A stretch of DNA of 64,000 nucleotides from Botrytis cinerea B05.10 (Eukaryota; Ascomycota; Leotiomycetes; Helotiales; Sclerotiniaceae). Positions 14,001 to 26,600 of the stretch are shown piece by piece (position 1 is the stretch's first letter; each line of letters opens with the position of its first letter). The DNA lies in assembly GCF_000143535.2 (NCBI RefSeq), contig NC_037324.1, positions 1,178,001-1,242,000 on the forward strand, written 5' to 3'. Below the pieces are notes generated by a model, which saw nothing but the letters and a program-made list of their open reading frames with translations, ran no database searches and was not told the origin of the DNA. A program made the position numbers and the translations under genes.

Positions 14001-14539
14001 CTGCACAGAGTTGAATACCCACATACCTACCTATTTACATGAGATGAAAAGATTTAAATTGGAGAACTTTATAGAATGAAGACTAGAGTGAACATGATCA
14101 ATTATATTATCCAATCTGTGAATACATGTCATGAATTATCTTCCTATCTAAGGGCATAGGATTGAATTTACGCCCCAGAGATTTCCGGGCCGCAGATGAG
14201 TTGGTTCCATGGATTTCAGGGCTGAAGTCGTTACTGTAGATACGATGCAGGTACAATGTATATAGAACGGCTACTAATGAACTAATGCTCGACATGCACA
14301 CTTAGGCATATAAACAATGGCCCGCAGGAGATCATCAAGGAAATTGACAACGTGGAGAACGCTATTTGGTGGTGGGTATGAACGATTAGGGTTAGATTTG
14401 CATATAGTTTAAGGGACTACTTGGGTGTCTATGTAACTGCACATGACAGACAGTATTGATACAGTTTTTGGCTCCAAGGGAATAGCTAATATTTCAAAGT
14501 TAATGATTGACAGATAATATGTAGATGGGAGGTAGAAGG

Positions 14540-14616
14540 TAACAGCTAACGAGCAACAGCTAACGACTAACGACTAACGACTAACGAATAACGACTAATA
14601 GCTAATAGCTAATAGC
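14540..14616. repeat. Heptamer minisatellite, eleven units (TAACGAC/TAATAGC type)
   Basis: Eleven consecutive 7-bp units stay in register over exactly 77 bp. Early units are TAACAGC, TAACGAG and CAACAGC; the middle five are TAACGAC-like; the last three are TAATAGC. The stepwise change in unit sequence indicates expansion by local duplication. It is not a canonical telomere repeat. Confidence 0.92.
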
Positions 14617-15247
14617 CAACATCGATGTGAAATAATAAGTGAACAAAACTGGCGAAGGGCTTCTTACTTGCCTGAGTATTCCAATGGATAGTCTCCGTGT
14701 CTAACAACCACACACGCGTAGAATTGAATGGCTGGGATCGACCGCGTATTCATAGCCGTATGTATAAATGTGTATAAAGTAAGTTCTTGGCAACGGTTCT
14801 TCGGTTTGTTGACATACTAGTGAATTACCTAGGTTACTAGGTTACAGGTACCTCCTAAGCTTAACCTTAGCCACTCACTTTTTTTGTTTACTTTCTACTC
14901 AAAGGAGAGTCAGAACTCGAACTTGAACTCGACCTTCCCCTTCTTGACTCAACTCAACAACGTGTTTCCTGCGTGTTCATGCAGCGGTGAGACTAATTTT
15001 ATCACTCCCCATTTTTTGTATGCAACCTGCACGTTGATATCAACAAGAAAAAGGAAACACTACGAATCAGATTCCAATTAATGCGCGAAATCCTTCGAGG
15101 ATTGGGAAGACTTGTAAGACATTCTGATACGCTATTCAAGCTATCTGGAAATAGAGGTGCATATTCAAAATCATATTGATCACCTTTATTTTCCCCTCTC
15201 AATCTCAGCTCTCTCTTCCGATCTTCTTTCTTCTTCGCGACCCTTTT

Positions 15248-15283
15248 CGTCCTCGCCCTCGTCCTCGCCCTCGCCCTCGCCCG
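15248..15283. repeat. CGYCCT hexamer array, six units
   Basis: Six hexamers (CGTCCT or CGCCCT, last one CGCCCG) lie in a CT-rich tract about 100 bp upstream of the ATG at 15380. The position suggests core promoter or 5' UTR, and copy number could be variable. Confidence 0.85.
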
Positions 15284-15379
15284 TCTCCTCTCTCTTCCTG
15301 CGTAGAGCTCAACAAACTATCGCCTTCATTTGAGCGCGTCAATGTCACCGTGTTAAATATCCGTACTTGAGGATTGGCA

Positions 15380-17869
15380 ATGGCGAGTTACAAGGTTAGT
15401 TTTCATCAAAATTCCCAGGTCCATATTTCAAACTCAGTTGATTACATGCACCTTCCCGAACCCTGAGGAAAATCATAACGAAATGGTTGAGGTATAACAA
15501 TCACTAACATTTTGCCTTACCAGACTCCTCGCCGCCAGTCAATGGACCATCCCATGGGCGAGAGTCCGTTTGATGACGCTAGGCATTCCATTGACTCGAG
15601 ACCGGACTCGAAGGGTTCGAAGAGATTGTACAGTAATCGCAATGCCCGACCGACAATTCTAGGAAATGATGGTGAAGGTGGATGCCATTTGGGACCTGCT
15701 TTCGACCACGATGAAGATTATCCGGACGAGAAGCGTCACCGCTCTGAAAATTGGCCTTTGCCGTCGGCGCCTGTCCCACACGAGGCAGGCATCCCTTCGT
15801 CTCGAGTCTCTTCGCGCGCTCAAAGTCGAACAAGTCAAAGAAGTCGAAGATCTACCGCATCTCCTCAACCTAGTCGACCCTCTCTCCAGAGATCTCGTCC
15901 CTCGAGATTTATGGAAGGTAGTATGAATGATAAAGTCAGTAAACTTCCGCCGACACCATACCTTTACCATGAAGAGGAGCTTCGTGAGCGATACATTGAG
16001 GACGAGCTTATGGGAAACAATGGCCAGATGACTCCAGGTAGAAAGATGGCAAAGCCTCGCGGATTCATGCTACATTCAAACACATCTATGGGTGCAGAAT
16101 CCTCACTCGCAGGTAACTCCGATACTTCTCGACAATCAACCATATTTCGATTCGGTAGTAAGATTGCAGCGTCAATCAAACCATCCAACTGGAAGATATT
16201 TTCAAAGACGCCAAAAGTTCCAGAGGAAACACCTCAACAACAAGCGATACGAGAACAAAAGGAAAAGGCAGAGAAGATGTACCACGAATTGAAGACAGAC
16301 AATTACTTTCGGAAGCGTGCAATTATTCAACAGCCAGGCTTCAATGCTGTTAGGCACTCTATGGATCAAACGCCACGAATCAAGCATGATTCTGGAGTTG
16401 AGTTGAACGACAAATATCTTTCCCGTGACAATTTGCCCTTGGGGGATAAGAGGCAGAGCAGACTTAATGCCAGTACTCAAGACTTTTACGTTGACAGCCC
16501 TGGTTCTAAGATATCTGCCCCTATTGATGCTTCGACTCCTCGAAGCATTTTCCACCGAAAGACACCATCGATGTCGAATCTTAGAAATATGACAAGCAGA
16601 GAGTGGATGTCGCGACCTGCATTTCCAGAAGATCCTCGATCTGTGAGAAAGGTTCCGTCAAGAAAGGAGTTCCAAAGACAACAAAAATTAGTCAAGCGTG
16701 TCAGTGATCTGGAGACAAAGCTTGACGAAGCTCGTCGCCAATTAACGGATACTTTCGCGGAGCCACTTCCTGATGAGCATATCTACCAACCTCCTGATTT
16801 CCATCAACAGCGGCCGCATCAGCAGTCATATCAGCAACAGCCATCGCATTCGCACCCTCCTTCATCTGACCGATTTGGCAGAGCTCGTTTCGTACCCGGT
16901 GCTTTGGCAACCCTGCCGTCCGAGAGACTTTTGAGCGGCTATGTTAATCCTATGGTGGGCTTCAATGATAATGAGAATTTCCATAACATTGGAACGGCCA
17001 TTACCACGCAAGACAGTATGGATCATATTTCGACCGGTCCGACTGATTTGTTCAAGACAAGCGAGACACGTTCTGTACAAACGAGTCAGCCTAGTATTGC
17101 AGTACCAGAGGAGGGATCAGAGTACGTGCTATCTAGCATCGAATCTGAGTCTGATAGTGAAATGTCTGATGGGCATAATTCTCAAACGATTGTTACAGGT
17201 GGATCCGTCAATGGTGCCAGAATGGCGGTTGAAGTCAACCCCGCAACTTCACGTATTCTTTCACAGCAAGCGAGTATTGAAGGACATGCTTTTGGAGCAA
17301 AGGTCGATCAATCTCGCGAATTAAAGAAGAAGAGTGCCGAGAAAGACGGAAATTTTAGACCTACACCCGAATCTGAATCTGATATCGATTCAGGTCCAGA
17401 TCTTGATGTCAAACCTCTCAAGAAAGTTAGGAGTAGCCGAAATCGCAAGTTCATTAATGAGAAGAGTCCTTACACTGGGCCATCTAGTCCCGAAAAAAGG
17501 GTCGTTTCTGATGACACACACAAGTCAACAGCCCGACAACCTCTTCCTGGCCGTGGAAACGAGAGACCCAGAAGCATACTTGTAAAACTCAAGATTCCCA
17601 AAGATTCGCCTCCTGCTAATACTGATGGTGATTCTCTCAGCTATACCAAACCGAGAAGAGCTCTATCTTCACAATCTCAACCTGAGGTTGGTGGCGAGCA
17701 AGGAACTATTCCATCACATAGTTTTTACGGAGTCCCTCCTGTGCCCAGAATCCCTCAACATGTCCGACTTCCTAGTGGTGAGATGCTTAACACAAACGGG
17801 AGCAGACCACAACAGACACAAGCAAGCCAAGAACCTGGAGACTGGCCCGACGATCTCGAAATCTTCTAG
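15380..17869 (+). CDS. Large disordered fungal protein, function unknown
   Basis: Two exons: a 15-bp first exon 15380-15394 (MASYK), then 15524-17869; about 786 residues. The 129-bp intron has donor GTTAGT, a CTAAC branch point and a CAG acceptor. An in-frame ATG inside the 5' neighbour of exon 2 (15512) would also be open, but it falls in the intron polypyrimidine/acceptor zone. The protein is mostly low-complexity (Ser, Arg, Pro, Gln). More ordered pieces are an acidic/aromatic block near residues 146-165 (TPYLYHEEELRERY), a helical Lys/Glu block near 228-268 (QQQAIREQKEKAEKMYHELK), a predicted short coiled coil near 390-415 (KLVKRVSDLETKLDEARRQL) and several Arg/Lys-Ser stretches that could be phosphosites. 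It looks like a conserved filamentous-fungal protein, possibly nuclear or SPB-associated, but I cannot assign it. Confidence 0.8.
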
Positions 17870-19091
17870 TCAAGTCTCTCATCCTCAACTATAACCACAT
17901 TAAATAGCAGCACATACAACAACCTACATACAGAACCCCACGAGGAATATACCCCAGCAAAAACCACCAATTTGACATCACCCGAATGTGTTACGAGTTT
18001 ACGACAGACATGATGATTGGATATTGTATTAATCTACTACGAAATTCACGACGTTCTTTGCGCTTTTTAACGGCAGTACCCCTAATAATTTATTTCCCTT
18101 TTCTTTGATTTTCTTTTGTTCACAGTTCTTGATTCTCTTTATGAATTAAATGAATGACAAAGGCGTCTGTCTAATTTTGCCGACTTGCGAGGGCTTCATT
18201 ACATTTACATAGCATAGCACAATAGTCAAAAGCGGCTGGGCGATTTGAGCGAGCATTTTTTTGTTTTTCATTGGGCATTTTGATGCATATGAACTTCACA
18301 GGCGACTAGTTTGAGGGAAGGGGGGATGGAAGGCTGGGTTGGAAAGGGAAGGAAGGCAAGGGAAGGAATGGGATGGGATGGAATACCTGGCAATTTTTCT
18401 CCTTAGAAGGAATCTATTGTCCATTCGATTTCAGTGTCATTTTCATTTCAGATAGATAGAATTGAAGGGTATGTATGTGGCGCAATTATAATTTGCATCA
18501 CGATCTATCTTTTCTAACTACCTACTTAACTAGCTACCTAATTCGATTCGATATAAATATCGAATTTCTCTTCATCCATCTGTACATTAAAAATACCTGG
18601 GCTATTCAGGAAAACAAATTCCGAATGTTAATATGAAAAAAAGGATTCCGCTGTGTGATGCGGTGCTGTCAATACATGGTATGATGCGTAACGCTTGCTC
18701 ACGTGCTCGCTTTCCAAAAATGTCTGCTAAATTGACAATTAAGACTTCCTCCCACCCATCATACCATATTTTCCCATTCCATCCTCCAACCCACCCACCC
18801 ATACTTCCTATAACTATCCTGTACAGGTAAAGCCCAGGAACCAACGAGCCTCAACCCCAACCAACCAGCCATCAGCACCAGCACCACCGTCGAAATCCAT
18901 TCCATTGCATCCCATCAAATCATCATGAACGCTAAAACGCATAATAAACAAAGCATAGATTGGCCGTCAATTCTAGTGTGAAGGCGATCGAGGGGTAACC
19001 GACGTAACGTAAGATGAATAAACAAAATGAAAAATCGTAAAAAAAAAGCTAGCGTGGATGACCGTGGAAAATGTTGTGGTTTTGTAAGAAA
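17870..19091. other. Convergent 3' intergenic region
   Basis: This 1.2-kb gap separates the ends of two convergent genes. It includes a G/A-rich simple stretch at about 18310-18390 (GGAAGG/GGGAT motifs) and AT-rich tails. No coding region is supported. Confidence 0.5.
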
Positions 19092-22000
19092 TTATAAAAC
19101 TTCCATCACACGTCCGTGATCTTGGTTTCGATTTGTAAGAGAAGTGAAAACATAAGATGCATGAGACCAAACGGTAGCAATGCGAGTGTGAAATGTGGCG
19201 AGCATCATTATTAGAAGGAGAGGAATCTAGAGTTTTGTTAGTCTTGATTGTTCTTTAGATGTTAAATGAAAGAGCAAGGGGGTTAGCAGGGGGGAATCGA
19301 GAAACAGAGCAAAAGCAAGAACATACCCAGATAAGGAATAGCTTCCTATCACTCCTGACCCTCTTCAATTTCTCCTGGCGTAATAATTGTATCTGGTTCT
19401 GCTGCTCCACGGTAACTATCTCCTTCCCGCCAATTCTAAGGGTTCCCATAGGCATCGGCTTTCTTTGCGTAGCAGTGGTCGAACCTTCTGCACGTGCCAC
19501 AGATGTGGTTGTTCCAACTTGCATTCCTATTTGATCAAAGACTTGAGTGCATTTACTGTCAGCAATAGCATCTGCGACTGCTTGTTCTGCAGAAGCCCGT
19601 TTCACGTCCATGTCATTTTGTGGGAATATATCTTCGTAGGCAGGTGGTGCTGCAGCTGCATTACCGGAGAAAAGATCCCACCATTTGTTGCCTTGTTCCT
19701 TACCACCATCTTGACGATTGGGGCTTTCTGGGCGGCTGCCAATACGACGGGCCATGGGACTTGGTAGATAAGCTTGATAATCTGGAAGGTTTGCAAGTGT
19801 AGGCATTTGTGGCATCTGAGGTAGGTTTGGAAGACCAAGATGCATGTTGTTATGGAAGGTTTGCTGAAGGTGTTGCATTTGAGCAGTGAATTGTGTAAAT
19901 TGTGCGAACATCTGATCTCTGAATGCAGTCATAGCCATTGTTGGAGAGGCCATTGCTTCGTCTGCTTCAACTTTGGGAAGATCCAAGACAGGTTTAGTTA
20001 TCTCAATAGTCTCATTCAGGATCTTTGATGTTGATCCCCTAGATTGCCTGCTTCGCATCAGGAATGTCCCATCAGCAGTATCGACATCAGCGTCTTCGTC
20101 CTCGTATTCGTTGTCATCCTCGTCGTCGCTATCACTAATGCCACTTTCATTGGGTATCTCTGCAGTTGGTGGCTGCCATAACGATCTTAATGATGTGGCG
20201 CTGCTTGTTCTGCTCTTTAGTGAAGAACCACTTCGTGTTCTTGAGTGATGTTCTACTCTGCGGACGGCACGATGGACTTCCTCAGAAGATGTCATATCTG
20301 CAGGAGCATAACCTTGGAGACTTCTGATCAACGGATCGGCACCGCTAAGGATGAGGCGCCGAACGATTTGCGGATGGTTATGAAGAGCAGCAAAATGCAT
20401 AGGAGTAAATCCACCTTTATCTCGTGGCTCACAATTCACGTTTCGTGCCAACAAAGCGGCAACGAAGCGATGCAGTCCTAAGGAACAAGCAAGATGAAGC
20501 ATTGTTTGCCCGGAAGTTCTGCGCAGGTTGAAACGCGGCTTAGTCGGACTGTCATCAAGATCAATAAGGTCTAGACATCTCAATAGCGTTGCTTCGACAT
20601 CAACACCAAAGCTTGCCGCATTAAATCCGCCACCGTGCTGTGAGGATCCACTCCCGCTAGGCGGAGATTGGCCTGATGGTGCTCCCCAAGGACCATCCAC
20701 AATTCTTCTGGCAAGATCCCGCACATCTTCCATCTTGCCAGTCATCTTGTGACCTAATACAGCCAACGCTGTTCTAATGATTTGCTGTTCATCATCATCT
20801 ACATATTTGAAAAATGCAGTTTGCTTTGGCATTGGCGGTGTTGGATATTGCTGCCTTTGTTGATGCTGGTGTTTAAACGTGACAGGCACGGTTCCCGCGA
20901 TGGCAGAGGGGGGCAAAAGACATACTAGAGAGGTCTCGCCCCAAAATGTTGTTGTTGTTGCTTTAGCATCACCAAACATGACTTCCAACCCCTGACAAAA
21001 TCCACTGCCCAAACAGGTTACTTCTATTCCACCAGCCTTCGGTCCTTCGTTTGGTATCAGTTTGTGAATCACAGGTGGCCGCTGTGGACTCAAAGTCAGA
21101 GGCATGCCATACATTCCATTGACAACAGCTTGGGGCATATGAGCTTGTTGCTGTTGCTGCTGCTGCTGGTAGATTTGAACGTTATTGCGCATACCATTCG
21201 GACTGGGGGCACGACTGGGATGCGCTGAAGGGGGCGCTGAGTAGAGCTGATGCATAGCCAAATTTTCTGTTGGTTGAGGTCGATGGCCATGGGGAATGAA
21301 TATCTGATCATTGCCATTCGGAGTAGGAGGTCCTGTGCTGAAATGTGTTGCGATATTTTGCATTGGAGCTGGTGGGCAAAAAGGCTGCTCATTCGATGAG
21401 AAATTTGGAAGGTTTGGTGTAAATGGTGATTGTATAGCTGAAGTGGTGGCGCTGACCGGAACAAAAGGGCCATTATTCATTGCTGGTTGCCCCGTCTCTA
21501 ATTTAGTCATTGCTAGACCAGTAGGAACCTTACCAGAAGCACTGGCTTTACGTTTCTTGGACAGTGGAGGACCGGATGGAGTCGAGGGTGATGCTTGTGG
21601 CGATGGATGTCGAGGTGCCATTGTGGTAGAAATTGCTTGAGGCGGGTTGGGTGGCGGATAATTCATTGGCTGTGGGTACGGCATGAAGTTTTGTGGTAGA
21701 CTCTGAAGATCCGAGGTGGATGGCGAAATGCGGAAAGGGGGCATGCTAGGAACAGCACCAGAAGTCATATCGTAGCTTCTTTCATTCGAATATGAAGTCG
21801 AACCTGGATACATCTGTCCGTCTGGCGCACCAGATGCCTGTCCAGAAATAGGTAATAAATTATGCGTCTTATGATCATCTGTAATCATGATTGAAGAGGT
21901 GATTGCTTGTGCAATCAGGCGATCTTGATAGTCCTTGATAGTAAATATCACCCGGAACCCGATCTTTTCATTTTGGTGCCTACAATAACATGCGATTCGC

Positions 22001-23656
22001 ATGGGAGCATCAACTTGCAGAGCACCATCCGGTACGATAGGTTCAGGTCTGTCTCCAGTAGCTTCCGAGGGAGGTTGGCTTGTTGGTGATTGCCAATCCT
22101 TGACTTCATGAGTGTTGAACACAATGACTCGCTTAGCCTCGTCTTTGTGCCATGATTCTTCTTCTTCGACCTTCTTTACCTTCTTTCTGGCGGCCCGTTT
22201 TCTCTCACGCGTAATGCAACCGCTACATATCAGCACCTCGCCTCCGTTTAGTGGTTTCCTGTCATCCTCTTCATCAGATCCACTCTCCGAAGATTGACTT
22301 GGCGAAATTTCAGGTGCTGCTGCTCTTTCTAAGGCTTTTCGAAGAATTTCCGGGTTTTCCATTGCACTAGAACATACCAACATCGTATAGAGCTCCAAAG
22401 TATCGGGTGAGCGTTCCGGTGAAGGTTTAACGAGAAGTTTAGGTTTGGAGATCGTTTGAGTTGGTAAGTGAAGCTTGGTAACACCTTGAGGGACAGGGAA
22501 AAGCGTCATTTTAATGGGAATTTGAGTCTCAACTCGCGATTTCAATGGTGTGGGATGTATTGTCAAAATCGGTTTCGTGTATGGCGCGCCCGAGATCTGG
22601 CGACCCTTGACTTGGGGTGTGTTTTGAAATGATAGGGGATTAAAGAGAGCTTGTGTTCTCATTACATTTTGAGGTATTTCCATGTTATTTGTCCATGGTG
22701 GAAGGCCATGGGCCGCATTAGGCATCGCCCCAGGCATAAATTCAAGCCCAACATTGGGAGAGGGTGAGTTGGTGAACATATGATGCGCAGGGGACGACGC
22801 CTGACTTGTCGACGCTACAGACAGGGGCGACACTTCCCTCGAACCGATATGGTATCCGTTTGTAGAGTGAGCTACCGAATGTTGCTGCCATTGGTATATA
22901 TGTCAGCACATTTGTTATGTATGAAATGGCAATGAATGATGATTGACTTACAGAGTTTGATTTGTTATGATTTCTGAATTTCTTCCTACCCATTGGTGAT
23001 ATTATCTTTCGAGGGGTATCGTGCTTTATAATCGGCATTTCCGGTGATTCCATGTCCATTGGTATTGCAAAAGGACTTGGACTACTCGACGCACTGTCAA
23101 AGTCAAAATCATTCTCCATGGTCTTATCATTGAACCCAAAATTATTAACCATCGCTGAAGGATTAATGGTTCCATTTCCAGCGTAGTCACCATAACTCGA
23201 CATACTCTCCCCTTTGATCACATCGTCGCCTTTCCAATCCCCCATATCTATATCGTCACCTATCATTGCAGTCCCTGAGTTTAGAGCAGACCCAGAAGAA
23301 TCGGAACTAGATTTTCTATTATATTCCATCGAATCGGAGGTAGAGCTCTGGGACGATCCGGCCGGCGAGGCTGTCGATGGAGCTGACAAGGGCGCCTCCA
23401 ATACAGCCGTGTTGATGAAGGAAGGCTGCTCGGGACTTTTGTGGCCGGCGGCACTCGGCGTTGCATATGCTGAGTAGTATGGGGGTGAATCGTGTGAGAA
23501 TTCCTCGAAGAGATTGTTTGGACTATAGGTTGCCTCAAATGGCAAATGTGAATTGTCGAGGAATTCAAAATCGGGATCAGAGTCCGCTCCCGACATATCT
23601 GAATTGAGAATGAACGGCGGCGAACTTGCAGATAAGGGTTCTGATATTGCCTGCAT
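19092..23656 (-). CDS. MGA2: ER-anchored transcription activator of the Mga2/Spt23 family
   Basis: Three exons on the minus strand: 23656-22952, 22884-19327 and 19226-19092; about 1465 residues. Family members sit in the ER membrane as inactive dimers, are released by ubiquitin/proteasome processing and activate fatty-acid desaturase (OLE1-type) genes. Visible features: disordered acidic N terminus; a region near 360-530 with a Cys-rich GGEVLICSGCITRERKR piece; Pro/Gln-rich linker with eight glutamines; an IPT/TIG domain near 836-915 (VIHKLIPNEGPKAGGIEVTCLGSGF, seen as LIPNEGPKAGG); ankyrin repeats near 1029-1100 (GQTMLHLACSLG, GGFTPMHFAALHNH); an acidic stretch; and a C-terminal membrane helix near 1416-1435. 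That helix is encoded across the last splice (KLFLIW, then IPLLLIMMLATF); the simple open frame ends inside the 100-bp intron, so the third exon is easily missed. Confidence 0.93.
21145..21168 (-). repeat. CAG/CAA repeat encoding eight glutamines
   Basis: A (CAG)4-CAA-CAG-CAA-CAA tract inside the Mga2-like gene encodes a polyglutamine run in the linker before the IPT domain. Trinucleotide tracts of this kind often vary in length between strains. Confidence 0.9.
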
Positions 23657-26600
23657 GGCCTCTATGAATGTAGAGGCAAGGCTTCTCGAGTGCGCTGTGT
23701 ATCCTTACGTGGTAGAGACTCTGTGAAGCCCTGGTCTGCACAGGTTCATGAATCCTAGGCGCGAAATGATAGACCTGGCGATGACCTCTATCCCAATGAT
23801 ATCGATACTACTGGGACATTGCGCGCTGCCCTCGTCAAGTGTATGTATGTAATGGGGAGGGATGGATGCAGTCGTATGGAGTCGGACGAGGATCTTTGTA
23901 CGCCAAGTGAAGTTATGCGTCAACAGGCAGGAAGTAAAAAGCCGAACGAGATTGGCTTTGGGTAGTATTAGAACGGGACTCTTGCGTCGAACGCAGGCCT
24001 TGAATGAAATGGGTGTTTTGGAGGTAGGCAGATTGAGTAGCAATTTGTGGAAAAGGGTAAGAGGTACAATATACTCTGTACGAATTGCAAGTACTTTGTA
24101 AAGCACCAAGTGGAGTACAATACTGCTGCAATGGTCCCCAATTTTGGTTGATTGTGATCCTCGTCTTTTTTGTTGAGTCCTGAATCCTCAGGCCAAAATA
24201 AAGTTTTCCGCGAAAACCTGACGGTCCTTACCTAATCCGAAGTATGTTGATGGAGTGTGAGGTGAGTGTGAGGTGCGTGTGTTGCGTGCTGTGTGCAGGT
24301 ACTCAAGTCCAGACCTTTCTTGTTGATTCCAGAGGGAAAGGAAGAGTGGATGGAGTATTGGGATTTTTTACAATTTTGAATTTGCGAAAAGGAAACTGGC
24401 GGTGATGCTTTTGACATGTCAGTACACATCGATCATCGCTATCTACCAATTATTACACAGCAAATTCTCGCCAAAATTGCCCTTACTCCAATGAGATTAA
24501 CATGATGTGCCTAGATGATCTAGATAATGGCTCCTTCGTCTTCCCACACGAACTATCCTTCAAGAAAAACTCAAAATGAATGTGCTACCTCACTCTACGT
24601 CCTCTGGGCAGTTTATACTTGGAATCAATCGGGAGTCGAACACAGCGACAGACACATCCAGAGACAGACAGCACACGCACGAAGCCAAAAAAGATCCCCC
24701 CATCATTAGTCGATACCTGGCAAAAACATGGTAACATGGAAAGCTGGCGGAGGGATGGGCTGAGTGGCATGAAGTGAAGAATGTGCATGGATAAACATGC
24801 GAGCAAGGTCAAATTCTCACAGACAAGCAAATTCAATAAAAGAGAGATAAATGCGAGGTGGAGCGACGGGGTAAACGAGGGGCTTGAATGCACGATTGCG
24901 ATTACGGACCTCAAACTTTTAGAAACAGACGAAAGTTGATGCGAGCATCACATCACGACTTAACCCTTCCGAAACTCTGATCTCAACTCTTCTTAGGGGC
25001 TGCAACTTGCAAGAGGGACGGACGAAGATAAAGACGGTGCCGATTCTTCCCTTCCTCCCTACCATTTTGCACCACCATCCTCTTTCAGCCCATCCGCATT
25101 GGAGATAGTGAGGAGAGTGGCTTGCATATGGGCGTGCCAAGGCATACATTTATTTACCATTGGCATGATCTGCTTTTTAACCCAAAACCATTTTGTACGG
25201 CTTGAGGGGTTCGCCTATGGCAAAAAGCGTTTATGTCGCCAATTTCACGGGGAAAAAAACTAGTCCGTTCTTTTTCTCTTTCCAAAGCAAGGGTATGCTT
25301 GGATGGAAGTGTATTATCATCGTGTAAGAAGAGGACGAGTGCCTTTCTTTCGATTTTGCATTGATTCATTATACAAGAGCCTTTGAAGGCCATGGTTCAA
25401 TGTGTAAGTGGTTTTATCTGCTACAAAGTGTGGTATTAGTCACAATTTCCTCGATGCTTTCCAAATCCAAGCAAAGTATGGTTTACGTACGAAAAATAAA
25501 ACATGATTTCCTAGAATTTGCGTTCTTCCTCAACCCTGGCAATCAACACAATGTCCTATGCGGGGATTTAGCGTTCCTCTCCATCAATATAATATCAAGG
25601 AATATTGTGAAATACACTATTAGATATTGCTTGCTATGTTTTGATGCCCTGGTAGTCTGCTATTTCTACTCTACTGAATCAATGTTGCATGGCTGGCCGT
25701 TGGATACTTGTGCGCCGTGCGACCCTAATAACGATAGGCAAGGGTCTCTCGAGGGTTGAGAAAGGGGACTGGATCGTCTCTTGGGTCTTGTCCGTTACTA
25801 CCGCCCTGGTAAACACCAAGTCGCCGAATTAGGATATCACGTGTTTTTGTGCGTGATTGCCACCCCCACGTCGAATGGCTTGTACTGAACGAATCAGCGC
25901 TATAAGTGATTTCGGTGGAGTAGCAATATGCTGTCTAGGATTCGCTTCTGCGAGATACCAATAACCGGCCCTCGAATCAATTATTTGATCCAATCACTGG
26001 TTACGAAAGGCGAAACCGATAATTTTCGCCCTCATACTTTAGAACCCGAGCCGAACTTCATGTCCGTATACGAACACCAAAATACCATTAGCCGAAAATC
26101 ACTGTCACACCTCAGCACTTTCGGCATCTACAACGTGGGTTCAATACTCATACTTTTAGTAGCCATTATTTTAAGTTCTCCGGCCCTTGCTTTCATTTAG
26201 TTCATTATAATTTGATTAGATGTTCGACTTTTTTAAAATCGATCAGTGCTCGTTCAAATGTTCAAATTGGTCGAATCTGATACCCATTTCGATATAGACG
26301 TTCCAGCACCTGTAATACATCCAGGTAGTCATCAGAACCATGGCTTGGAACCACTTCGCTACTATAAGAAATTTCGAATCCCGGTTCCCTGGGCAGGCAA
26401 ATTTTGGGCCTTGGTTTAAATCAAAGAGCCAGATGAATACCATTGATTCTGTTCCAACATCTCTTTTCAGGTTCAAAGCGTATTTGTTTTAATCACTACC
26501 TATTATCTTTGAGTTGATTACATCAGGTTCTGATTCTGTTATTCATTGTATGAATTATTGTACAGCAAAGGCATTATCTATTGGGAAATAGCTACTAAGA

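Larger units (their letters stand above)
13492..15379. other. Intergenic region between veA and the next gene, rich in short tandem repeats
   Basis: About 1.9 kb with no supportable gene. It contains three in-register simple repeats listed separately: a GGAAT-type pentamer, a TAACGAC-type heptamer and a CGCCCT-type hexamer. A short run of A follows the veA stop. The final 200 bp is CT-rich, which is common in fungal core promoters. Confidence 0.55.

Noticed and set aside
14540..14616. Internal telomere repeat
   Set aside because: Units are TAACGAC/TAATAGC, not TTAGGG/CCCTAA, and 7 bp long; called a plain heptamer minisatellite.
19255..19326. Read-through C terminus of the Mga2-like protein as the main form
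   Set aside because: A good donor (GTATGT), a CTAAC-type branch point and an acceptor restore the family's membrane helix in frame, so the spliced form is preferred.
25361..26200. 132- and 90-codon plus-strand frames as membrane proteins
   Set aside because: Hydrophobic stretches are what AT-rich random sequence gives; no conserved motif is seen.
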